A stretch of 23,459 nt of DNA, taken from positions 1 through 23,459 of the forward strand of contig JAEXAR010000008.1 in assembly GCA_023394415.1 (NCBI GenBank). The letters are read 5' to 3'. Both the position numbers and the translations under genes were made by a program. This DNA is from Bacteroidota bacterium (GTDB taxonomy: Bacteria > Bacteroidota > Bacteroidia > Flavobacteriales > Weeksellaceae). Numbering within the stretch: position 1 is the stretch's first letter; the number at the start of each line of letters is the position of its first letter. Under the pieces are notes generated by a model. It was not told where the DNA came from. It did not search any database and saw only the letters and a list, made by a program, of their open reading frames with translations. This document shows, in pieces, positions 1 through 8,700 of the stretch.

Positions 1-1071
1 GAAAACAAAATAGTAGAAAATGATAAAGGCAATATACCCAAGATGTAATGATCTCCTTAAAGACATCTTTGGAATGGATACAACAATATTGGATACAATA
101 ATGGTCATATAAAGAAAATAAACACCAACCAATCGGGTAGAAAATACAGGGTTTTCTCTGAAAATAAAGTATACGCAAACTCCTAATACCCCAATATTTC
201 TCATATACTCATAATAAGGAATGTTTCTACAGGCTTCTTTATCAAATCTTATCATCATATAAGCATAAAAAAGGGCTAAAACATCCACAAATTTTATGAC
301 TCCAGATTCCTCAATTTCATACTGAATGTAACCTTCATATCCTGCAGTAACTTCCTGTACCGAAACAGTGTCCAATAGAAAACCGAAGGTATTGTACAAT
401 TGCAATGGTGATAAAACAATACTTATGGCAAGCAAATAAAGAATTTTTTTAGAATTAAGATTTACAGTCGCAAACCAATATGCCGGAAAAAAAATAATAG
501 TGGACTTATGAAAACCAAAAGCAATATAAGCACACAATAAGTACATCCAAACATTTCGTTCTTTAATATACTTGAATGAAAACAACATGACGGTCATTCC
601 CAAGGCTTGTCGCATATGTCCACTATCCGCAATGAAGAAAACAGGAATAAAATAGAATAAAAGGGCAAAAACAGGCGCTTCAGAGTTTCTAAATATCGTC
701 ACAAACTTTACTGTTATTAGAATTATAGAAACAACTAATGTAAAATATTGAAATTGAGCTGCTGATATATCAAACATCAATTTATTGATCATAGCATACA
801 GCCATTCTATTTCAACAACTGTTTCCCGGAACAAAGCTTTATCAATCAACTCCCTATAATCCACCATTGCAGGAAAATAAAGATTGTACATCTCACGATA
901 AACAGGATAATCTGCCCCAACATATTCCCTTAATCCGGCAAGCAAAATTAAAGCAACTCCTAAAACAATCATAATCATCTTAGATAATCGTGTATCGCCA
1001 TTAATTTCTCTGAAACTGTACAGAATCATCACAACAAAAACAATCGTAAAGAGCGGGTGTAGAAATATCAT
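1..1071 (-). CDS. EpsG-family polysaccharide polymerase-like membrane protein, C-terminus cut by window edge
   Basis: The minus strand is open from an ATG at 1069-1071 to the window edge (357 codons, no stop), so the protein is partial at its C-terminus. It is very hydrophobic, with about eight or nine predicted membrane segments. After the second helix it carries GLREYVGADYPVY (residues 46-58), which matches the GxRxxVGxDYxxY signature of the EpsG family. Members are Wzy-like inner-membrane proteins of exopolysaccharide and O-antigen clusters, thought to polymerise or assemble repeat units; the substrate here cannot be told. The start lies 6 nt after the stop of the upstream glycosyltransferase-like gene and no separate promoter is visible, so translation is probably coupled. 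Family assignment is fairly secure; the polymerase role is family inference. Confidence 0.82.
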   Translation of the reverse strand, partial: MIFLHPLFTIVFVVMILYSFREINGDTRLSKMIMIVLGVALILLAGLREYVGADYPVYREMYNLYFPAMVDYRELIDKALFRETVVEIEWLYAMINKLMFDISAAQFQYFTLVVSIILITVKFVTIFRNSEAPVFALLFYFIPVFFIADSGHMRQALGMTVMLFSFKYIKERNVWMYLLCAYIAFGFHKSTIIFFPAYWFATVNLNSKKILYLLAISIVLSPLQLYNTFGFLLDTVSVQEVTAGYEGYIQYEIEESGVIKFVDVLALFYAYMMIRFDKEACRNIPYYEYMRNIGVLGVCVYFIFRENPVFSTRLVGVYFLYMTIIVSNIVVSIPKMSLRRSLHLGYIAFIIFYYFVF

Positions 1072-1077
1072 AAAAGA

Positions 1078-2445
1078 TTACCAAAAATAGTTGCCAATCA
1101 TCTGCATACCAAAAGTCTGTAACAAACTTAAGAAATATAAGATTAGGAAAGTTTCAGTTTTTATATTTTTCAATAACAAAATAAAAAAAGGCACGATGAA
1201 AAGACAGGCTCTTGCTGTTTCCCCAGTTCCATAAGCACCGGAAATAAACATTAAACCCAAAGCTGAAATTGCAGAAAAAAATAGATTATTAATTCTTATA
1301 TCTGAAAAAAGCACTTTATTGTAATGATTAACAGACAAAAAAACTGCTGACAACCCTAAAGAAAGAAACATCAAGATCTCACCGATGGCCTGTAATCTTG
1401 TCCATAAATATATATAAGGTTTACTAAAAAGCATAAAGCCATCAGGATTCTCGGAAGAAGATGCTTGATGGAAGGTTAAAAGATGGTTATACCCTAAACC
1501 ATAGTAAAAACTCAAAAAAATAATTGTATTAATGATTAAAACAAAAATCAAAAGGATCATAAAATCATATCTCTTTTTGAAAAAATAAATTAATCCAAAA
1601 ATTCCGGAAAATGCTAATAAGAATAAACCAGAAAATGAAAGCATATTGGTAAACAGTACTGAAATACTGCACCATAAAAGTGACCAAAAATCAAGTTTTC
1701 CAATTTTCAAAATTCGTGTTAAACCAAGAATCATCAATGAAGAGGTCATCAAGATCAATCCGTCAATAGAAACCAGCAAATAGATATTAACGGAAGGTAT
1801 TACTGCAGTAAGAAGTAGTAATTTTTTTGCACGTTCAGTCTCAAAATCTAAATGAATGAAAATGTTTTTTAGAACAACAAAAAAAAGAGAAGCAATGACA
1901 AAGAACGAAATTCCGAGTAAAAGAATATTTCCTTTGAAAATATTAAGTAAGACATAATGCAGCAAAACCACAAAAGGCGGATGTGTTTTGGTATGCAGCT
2001 GATACGAATCCTGATGAATAGTAAATGTCCTCAACCATTCATAACCATCTTTAATATTAATAGCATCGTGATAATATTGCCTCCCTTTTAAGTAAAACGG
2101 CTGTTCAAATGCCACATCCAAATTACCTTGAGCAAGGTTGCCAAAAAGAACTAAAGCAATACAACTAAAAATAATCTTGGTAAAAGAAAGATTTTCTGAT
2201 TTACGATAAATATAAACACCAAAAAATAGGAATAGTAGAGCAAACAAAAACCCTGTCCACAAGAAGGATGAAGGATAAATAACTGAAAACGGAAAAAAAA
2301 TATCCGCTCCGGTAAATTTCCAATACTTAAGTGAAAGAAAATTTAGAGTTGCCAGAACTAGCCAAACACCAATAATGATGAAAAAAATTTTAACCGGAAA
2401 AAACGTTCTGTAGTTATTTCGCAAAAATGTAAAATTTTCTTTCAT
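1078..2445 (-). CDS. GT-C type (GT39/PMT-like) membrane glycosyltransferase candidate
   Basis: This 455-residue protein has about ten to twelve hydrophobic helices, the first at residues 19-38. The long first extracytoplasmic loop contains an acidic position (QGNLD, Asp110), then YYHDAI (125-130) and HTKTHPPF (151-158). A first-loop acidic residue followed by a His-x3-His-Pro-Pro motif is typical of polytopic GT-C enzymes that move sugars from polyprenyl-phosphate donors to an acceptor on the outer face of the membrane. No cytoplasmic GT-A or GT-B domain is seen. It begins at an ATG 12 nt after the topA stop and is followed after 6 nt by the EpsG-like gene, suggesting a joint role in surface polysaccharide. 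Donor and acceptor are unknown; a non-catalytic polymerase-like protein is the alternative. Confidence 0.65.
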   Translation of the reverse strand: MKENFTFLRNNYRTFFPVKIFFIIIGVWLVLATLNFLSLKYWKFTGADIFFPFSVIYPSSFLWTGFLFALLFLFFGVYIYRKSENLSFTKIIFSCIALVLFGNLAQGNLDVAFEQPFYLKGRQYYHDAINIKDGYEWLRTFTIHQDSYQLHTKTHPPFVVLLHYVLLNIFKGNILLLGISFFVIASLFFVVLKNIFIHLDFETERAKKLLLLTAVIPSVNIYLLVSIDGLILMTSSLMILGLTRILKIGKLDFWSLLWCSISVLFTNMLSFSGLFLLAFSGIFGLIYFFKKRYDFMILLIFVLIINTIIFLSFYYGLGYNHLLTFHQASSSENPDGFMLFSKPYIYLWTRLQAIGEILMFLSLGLSAVFLSVNHYNKVLFSDIRINNLFFSAISALGLMFISGAYGTGETARACLFIVPFFILLLKNIKTETFLILYFLSLLQTFGMQMIGNYFW

Positions 2446-2457
2446 ACCGAAAAGTTA

Positions 2458-4995
2458 CTATTTTTTCTTTACAGATGCTCTTTTCACTGCAGTTTTCTTC
2501 GCAGCTGGCTTTTTCTTTTCTGCAAAAGCAGTTTTATCCTGCGCCGTAATCCATTTTTTTACCTCATCTAAAGAAACCTCTTTCAGTTCTTCTGCCGTAT
2601 ATTTTTCGTCTTTTTTATTTTTCGGAATTTTAAACATTCTTTTTCCGAACTTAATGAAAGGTCCCCATCGTCCATTTTCAATAGAAATCTTTTCTTTTTC
2701 CCATTGTTGAATGTAACGGTTGGCTTCTTTTTCTAATTTTGCTTCAATCAGTTCGTTGATGTCATTTTGCGAAAGATTATCGAAATCATACTTTTTCGGA
2801 ACATTCACAAAAATATCTTTGTATTTGATAAAAGGCCCAAATCTACCTTTTCCTTTCGTAACAGGTTCTCCTTTATAATTGGCAACCGGAGCATCAGCAA
2901 TTTGTTTTTCTTTTATCAGTTCTTCCGCTCTATCCTGATTTATAGATAGTGGATCTTCTCCTCTGGGAATGCTGATGTAAGTTTCACCCCATTTCACATA
3001 TGGTCCGAAACGACCCACGCCAACAGAAACTGTTTGTCCTTCAAATTCATTCAAATCAAAAGGAAGTTTAAAAAGTTCCAAAGCTTCTTCTAAAGTAATG
3101 GTGGCAATATTTTGAGAAGCCATCAAACTTGCAAAAGTAGGTTTTACCTCATCATCAGCCTCTCCTATTTGGATCATTGCTCCATAACGTCCCATCCTTG
3201 CATACACATTTTTACCGGATTTAGGATCTTTTCCCAGTAAGCGTTCTCCGGTAGCACGATCCGCATTTTCCTCTACATCTTCAATTTTAGGATGGAATTC
3301 TTTGTAAAAACCGCCCAATACATCTTTCCATTTTTCAGCACCATTAGCAATATCATCAAAATCCTGCTCTACTTTTGCCGTAAAACCATAATCTAAAATT
3401 TCTGCAAAATTATTGGTTAGAAATTCATTCACCACTTCACCAATATCGGTTGGGACAAATTTATTCTTATCGCCTCCAAATTTTTCGTTTACCACCTGTT
3501 TTTTGATGTCTTTGGTTAAAGTCATCTTCATAATTTCCCTTTCCTGTGGTAAAATTTCGCGTTTATCCACATATTCTCGGTTTTGGATGGTCTGAATTGT
3601 TGGTGCGTAAGTGGAAGGTCTACCAATACCCAATTCTTCGAGTTTTCTTACCAATCCCGCTTCTGTATATCTTGCAGCAGGTTTTGTAAATTTTTCGGTA
3701 GCCTCAATTTTTTTATAAATTAAACCTTCGCCGGATTTTACCTTTGGCAAAAGTTTTTCATTGTCTTCATCGTCCTCATCTTCATTTTTGGTAATACCAT
3801 ATGCTTTCAGAAAACCTTCAAAAATAATCACTTCACCTTGCGCTTCAAATTGATATGGCAATTTTGTATTTCCAATTTCAATCACGGTTTTCTCAATTTT
3901 GGCATTGCTCATCTGCGAAGCCAAAGTTCTTCTGTAAATCAACTGATACAGCTTGTTTAGTTGCGCATCACCAATACTTTTTACTGAAAAATCGGTTGGG
4001 CGAATTGCTTCGTGCGCTTCCTGTGCGGATGCAGATTTAGTGGTATAATTTTTCGGATTAGAATATTCTTCACCAAATTCTGATATAATTTGAGATTTGG
4101 CACCATTAATGGCCTCTTGCGATAGGTTTACACTATCCGTTCTCATATAAGTGATAAACCCTTCTTCATAAAGCCTTTGTGCTAAACGCATCGTAGTAGT
4201 AACGTTATAGCCAAGTCTTGAAGAAGCCTCCTGTTGCAACGTGGAAGTCGTAAAAGGTGCAGATGCTGAACGTGTTCCCGGTTTGGTTTCTACATTCAGA
4301 ACTTTAAATTCGGTGTTTTTTGCCTGAGTTAAAAAAGCTTCAGCGTCGTTTTCTTTTTTGAAATCGCCTTTTAGTTTAGCTGTAATTTCCTGTTGAGCTT
4401 TATTCAAGAAAATTCCTTCAAGTTTGAAAGTTGAGGTTGGTTTAAAATCTCTAATTTCGTGTTCGCGCTCTACAATTAATCTTACTGCAACCGACTGTAC
4501 TCTTCCTGCTGAAAGTCCTGTTTTCACTTTTTTCCAAAGCACCGGCGACATTTCAAAACCTACAATACGGTCCAAAACTCTTCGTGCTTGTTGTGCATTT
4601 ACCAGATTTTGATCAATTTTTCTTGGATTTTCAATGGCTTTCAGGATGGCGTTTTTTGTTATCTCGTGGAAGACGATACGCTTTGTATTTTCATCTTTTA
4701 GTTTCAGTTCATCTGCCAAATGCCAAGCAATAGCCTCTCCTTCACGGTCTTCATCGGAAGCAAGCCAAACGGTTTCGGCTTTTTTTACCGCAGCTTTCAG
4801 TTCGGTTACAAGTTTCTTTTTATCGGCAGAAACTTCATAATCTGGCGTGAAAGTAGCCAAGTCAATCCCCATTTCTTTCTTAGGCAAATCGCGGATGTGT
4901 CCGAAGCTGGACTTCACCTCGAAATCCTTCCCGAGATACTTCTGAATGGTTTTGGCTTTAGCCGGAGATTCGACAATAACTAAATTTTTTGACAT
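2458..4995 (-). CDS. topA: DNA topoisomerase I (type IA)
   Basis: TopA relaxes negative supercoils by a transient 5'-phosphotyrosine break in one strand. The 845-residue protein starts MSKNLVIVESPAKA, with the Toprim glutamate at Glu9 and the acidic triad in DEDREGE (Asp81, Asp83, Glu85). The catalytic tyrosine is Tyr283 in FITYMRTDS, followed by Arg285. The C-terminal third has repeated GRFGPFIK-like units (TopoI C-terminal repeats, about residues 600-800) rather than Cys4 zinc fingers, as is usual in Bacteroidota, and ends in a Lys/Ala-rich tail suited to DNA binding. A longer reading from a TTG at 5011-5013 is possible, but that TTG lies inside the promoter -7 element, so the ATG at 4993-4995 is chosen. 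The stop is TAG. Two envelope polysaccharide genes follow closely. Confidence 0.97.
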   Translation of the reverse strand: MSKNLVIVESPAKAKTIQKYLGKDFEVKSSFGHIRDLPKKEMGIDLATFTPDYEVSADKKKLVTELKAAVKKAETVWLASDEDREGEAIAWHLADELKLKDENTKRIVFHEITKNAILKAIENPRKIDQNLVNAQQARRVLDRIVGFEMSPVLWKKVKTGLSAGRVQSVAVRLIVEREHEIRDFKPTSTFKLEGIFLNKAQQEITAKLKGDFKKENDAEAFLTQAKNTEFKVLNVETKPGTRSASAPFTTSTLQQEASSRLGYNVTTTMRLAQRLYEEGFITYMRTDSVNLSQEAINGAKSQIISEFGEEYSNPKNYTTKSASAQEAHEAIRPTDFSVKSIGDAQLNKLYQLIYRRTLASQMSNAKIEKTVIEIGNTKLPYQFEAQGEVIIFEGFLKAYGITKNEDEDDEDNEKLLPKVKSGEGLIYKKIEATEKFTKPAARYTEAGLVRKLEELGIGRPSTYAPTIQTIQNREYVDKREILPQEREIMKMTLTKDIKKQVVNEKFGGDKNKFVPTDIGEVVNEFLTNNFAEILDYGFTAKVEQDFDDIANGAEKWKDVLGGFYKEFHPKIEDVEENADRATGERLLGKDPKSGKNVYARMGRYGAMIQIGEADDEVKPTFASLMASQNIATITLEEALELFKLPFDLNEFEGQTVSVGVGRFGPYVKWGETYISIPRGEDPLSINQDRAEELIKEKQIADAPVANYKGEPVTKGKGRFGPFIKYKDIFVNVPKKYDFDNLSQNDINELIEAKLEKEANRYIQQWEKEKISIENGRWGPFIKFGKRMFKIPKNKKDEKYTAEELKEVSLDEVKKWITAQDKTAFAEKKKPAAKKTAVKRASVKKK

Positions 4996-5010
4996 CCTGA
5001 ATTTTTTTTG

Positions 5011-5039
5011 CAAAAGTAGAGGTTTTTTTTAATCTGCAA
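5011..5039 (-). promoter_or_regulatory. topA promoter, Bacteroidota type
   Basis: Read on the minus strand, TTG (5039-5037), an 18-nt spacer and TACTTTTG (5018-5011) match the flavobacterial sigma-A consensus of TTG, 17-23 nt, TAnnTTTG. Transcription should begin only about 8-12 nt before the ATG at 4995, leaving a very short leader without a Shine-Dalgarno sequence. It presumably also drives the two downstream envelope genes. Confidence 0.72.
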
Positions 5040-5111
5040 ATTTTTTGAAATTTTCTCTCTCAGTTACATCGCTTTTTTCAGAGATTTTATTGCTCCTTTT
5101 TAAAATACTAA

Positions 5112-5156
5112 TAAATGATTCCAGTATAAAAACTGAAAAGTCTTTAAAATCATTTA
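5112..5156. repeat. 9-bp inverted repeat upstream of the DUF2062 gene
   Basis: TAAATGATT (5112-5120) and AATCATTTA (5148-5156) are perfect inverted copies separated by 27 nt, lying 24 nt before the -7 element of the DUF2062 gene. It could be an operator or simply chance in A+T-rich sequence. No other gene or RNA is evident in the roughly 200 nt between topA and this gene. Confidence 0.3.
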
Positions 5157-5179
5157 ACATACCATATATAATAAGGTGT

Positions 5180-5187
5180 TATTTTTG
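5180..5187 (+). promoter_or_regulatory. -7 element for the DUF2062 gene
   Basis: TATTTTTG matches TAnnTTTG exactly and lies 14 nt before the chosen ATG at 5202. No convincing TTG sits 17-23 nt upstream, so only the -7 half is supported. The position implies a very short leader. Confidence 0.5.
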
Positions 5188-5201
5188 CGGATGATAATGT
5201 G

Positions 5202-5687
5202 ATGAAAAACTGGATTCAAAATACCATCAGCAGCCAAAAAGTCTTTTACAGATACTTCCGTCGCAAAGGCTGGAAACGTTTCTTAAAAGAAAACATACTT
5301 GAAAGCGAAGGCAGCAATGAAACGAAAGCAAAATCGATTGCTCTTGGAGTTTTTATCGGGGTTTCACCATTTTGGGGTTTTCACACTTTTCTGGCAATTT
5401 CTCTAGCCGTATTTTTCAGGCTCAATAAATTTCTGACTTTTATTTCGTCACAAATTACATTACCGCCGCTCATTCCTTTGGTAATATTTGCTTCAATGAT
5501 AATTGGCGACCCTTTTCTAAAAGGAAAAACCGATTTTAACAATATGGAATTTACAATAGAAATGATAAAGAACAATCTTCTGCAGTACTTAATCGGGAGT
5601 TTAATTCTCTCTACATTTTCAGCACTATTTTTCGGGGTTATATCCTATTTATTTCTTAATTATTTCAGTCCGGAGAAAAGAAAATAG
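5202..5687 (+). CDS. DUF2062 family membrane protein
   Basis: The 161-residue protein has a basic cytoplasmic N-terminus (RYFRRKGWKRF) and about three hydrophobic segments (near residues 45-74, 78-104 and 130-155). GVFIGVSPFWGFHT (49-62) followed by RLNK matches DUF2062, a small membrane domain found alone or fused to glycosyltransferases. Its biochemical role is unknown. A GTG at 5199 would add one Met; the ATG at 5202 is preferred because it directly follows and is the stronger start. It stands alone: topA is divergent and ileS begins 112 nt later behind its own weak promoter-like sequence. Family assignment is firm, function open. Confidence 0.85.
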   Translation: MKNWIQNTISSQKVFYRYFRRKGWKRFLKENILESEGSNETKAKSIALGVFIGVSPFWGFHTFLAISLAVFFRLNKFLTFISSQITLPPLIPLVIFASMIIGDPFLKGKTDFNNMEFTIEMIKNNLLQYLIGSLILSTFSALFFGVISYLFLNYFSPEKRK

Positions 5688-5758
5688 CATCAAACTTATA
5701 ACTCCTTAAAAACCAACAATCCCACACGGAAATCTTTAGATTTTTCATCAAAATTCCT

Positions 5759-5766
5759 TATATTCG
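5759..5766 (+). promoter_or_regulatory. possible -7 element for ileS
   Basis: TATATTCG differs from TAnnTTTG at one position and lies 33 nt before the ileS ATG. No good TTG box is present upstream. A short A+T-rich hairpin (AAATCT/AGATTT, 5730-5743) just before it might weakly end the DUF2062 transcript. Both are tentative. Confidence 0.3.
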
Positions 5767-5799
5767 CACTCTTAAAATTTAAAGCAGAAACTGAACTCG

Positions 5800-8700
5800 A
5801 TGAAGAAGTTTAACGAATACAAAAACCTTGATTTAACTGCCGTTGCTGACAGTGTTTGCAAATTCTGGAATGAAAATGATACCTTCAAAAAGTCGGTTGA
5901 AATCCGCGAAGGACAACCGGAATACGTCTTTTACGAAGGTCCGCCTTCTGCTAACGGTATGCCCGGAATTCACCACGTAATGGCGAGAGCAATTAAGGAT
6001 ATTTTCTGCCGTTTTCAAACTCAGAATGGTAAAAAAGTTTTTAGAAAAGCAGGTTGGGACACGCACGGTTTGCCAATTGAATTGGGTGTTGAGAAAGAAC
6101 TAGGCATCACCAAAGAAGATATCGGAACCAAAATTTCTGTAGAAGATTACAATAAAGCGTGTCGTGAAGCAGTAATGCGCTACACGGATGTTTGGAATGA
6201 TTTGACCGAAAAAATAGGATATTGGGTAGATTTGGAAAATCCTTACATCACCTACGAACCGAAATATATGGAAACCGTTTGGTGGTTGTTGAAGCAACTT
6301 TACAACAAAAACTTGTTGTACAAAGGTTACACAATCCAACCATATTCTCCGAAAGCAGGAACCGGACTTTCTTCTCACGAATTAAATCAGCCCGGAACGT
6401 ATCGTGATGTTTCTGACACAACAGTTGTTGCTCAATTTAAGGTTAAAAAACTTTCTGAGAGATTTGCTGCAAAAATTTCAAATCAAATAAACTTGTCAGA
6501 AGCGGCACAAAATTCTTGTGGCGGCGCAACTCATTGGGCAGAATTTGACACTGATAACCAACAACCAACAACCGATAAGCAAATCCATATTCTCGCTTGG
6601 ACGACAACTCCTTGGACTTTACCATCAAACACTGCGCTTGCAGTTGGTCGTGATATAGAATATGTTTTGGTAAAAACCTTCAATCAATATACTTTTGAGC
6701 CGATAAATATTGTTTTAGCGAGAGTTCTTTTGGAGAAAAATCTCGGTAAAAAATATTTTGAAGGAACTGATGAAGACTTCACAAATTACACTTCTGAAAG
6801 CAAAACCATTCCTTACCAAATTTTAGCAGAATTTACTGGCGAAGATTTGACAGGAACAGAATACGAACAATTGGTTCCTTGGTTTTTACCAGCAGAAAAT
6901 CCTGAACATGCATTTCGTGTAATTATTGGTGATTTTGTAACTACAGAAGACGGAACTGGTATTGTTCATATTGCGCCAACTTTCGGTGCAGATGATAACA
7001 GAGTGGCTCAGGAAAACGGAATTCCGCCAATGTTGGTGAAAGACGAAAACGACAACTTGGTTCCTTTGGTTGATTTATCCGGAAGGTTTTTGAAAGGCGA
7101 AAATGTTCCTGAACTATTTTCTGGAAAATACATTAAAAACGAATATTACGACGAAGGAACTGCTCCCGAAAAATCTTGGGATGTAGAACTCGCGATTTTG
7201 TTAAAAACCGAAAATAAAGCGTTCAAAGTAGAAAAATATGTTCACAGTTATCCGCATTGTTGGAGAACCGATAAACCTGTGTTGTATTATCCTTTGGATT
7301 CTTGGTTTGTGAAAATGACTTCGGTAAGAAATCGTTTGGTAGAACTGAACGAAACCATCAATTGGAAACCAAAATCTACAGGAGAAGGTAGATTTGCAAA
7401 TTGGTTAGAAAACGTAAACGATTGGAATCTTTCTCGTTCAAGATATTGGGGAATTCCTTTGCCAATTTGGAGAACTGAAGACACAAAAGAGGAAAAAATT
7501 ATTGGTTCTGTAGAAGAATTGTACAATGAAATTGAAAAATCTTTAAAAAATGGGACAATGTCCCAAAATCCTTTCAAATCTTTTGAAATCGGGAATATGT
7601 CTGATGAAAACTATGCGAAAATAGATTTGCATAAAAATATTGTTGACCAAATTACTTTGGTTTCAGAATCCGGAAAACCAATGAAGCGTGAATCTGATTT
7701 GATTGATGTTTGGTTTGATTCCGGTTCTATGCCTTATGCACAATTGCATTATCCTTTTGAAAACAAAGAAATGATTAATGAAGGTCATGCATTTCCTGCA
7801 GACTTTATTGCAGAAGGAGTTGACCAAACTCGTGGTTGGTTTTACACGCTTCATGCGATTGCAACAGCAGTTTTTGATTCTGTTGCCTATAAAAATGTGG
7901 TTTCCAACGGTTTGGTTTTGGACAAAAACGGACAAAAAATGTCGAAACGTCTCGGAAACGCTGTTGACCCTTTTGAAACTTTACAAAAATATGGTCCCGA
8001 TGCAACGCGTTGGTATATGATTTCTAACGCAAATCCGTGGGAAAACCTGAAATTCGATGTAGAAGGAATAGATGAAGTTCGCAGAAAATTCTTCGGAACG
8101 CTTTATAATACGTATTCTTTCTTCAGTTTGTATGCGAATGTCGATGGTTTCAAATACGCTGAAAAAGACGTAGAAAATCGTCCTGAAATTGATCGATGGA
8201 TTCTTTCTGAATTGAATTTATTAATTAAAGAGGTGAAAGAATTCTACGAAGATTATGAACCAACGAAAGTAGCCAGAGCCATAAACACTTTTGTGAATGA
8301 TAATTTAAGTAACTGGTATGTAAGGCTTTGCCGTCGTCGTTTCTGGAAGGGAGATTATACCGATGACAAAATTTCGGCGTACCAAACGCTTTATACCTGC
8401 CTTGAAACTGTAGCTAAACTTTCTGCTCCTATTGCACCATTCTTTATGGATCAGTTGTTTCAGGATCTGAATTCTGTTACCGGAAAAGAAACGCAGACTT
8501 CAGTTCACCTTACCGATTTTCCTGTTGCTGACGAAAGCAAAATCGATACAGATTTGGTTGAGAAAACGCACCTAGCGCAAACTATTACATCTATGGTGTT
8601 CTCTTTAAGAAAAAAAGAAAACATTAAAGTTCGCCAGCCACTTCAAAAAGTGATGATTCCTGTTTTGGACAAGAAAACGGAAGAACAGATTTTGGCAGTC

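Noticed and set aside
4996..5013. Extension of topA to a TTG start adding six residues
   Set aside because: The TTG is part of the -7 promoter element TACTTTTG, so it would not be in the transcript; MSKNLVIVES is the conserved TopA start.
7551..7565. Palindrome TGGGACA-A-TGTCCCA inside ileS
   Set aside because: It is in coding sequence in a variable linker (NGTMSQN) and is only 7 bp per arm; possibly repeat-derived, but no regulatory role is supportable.
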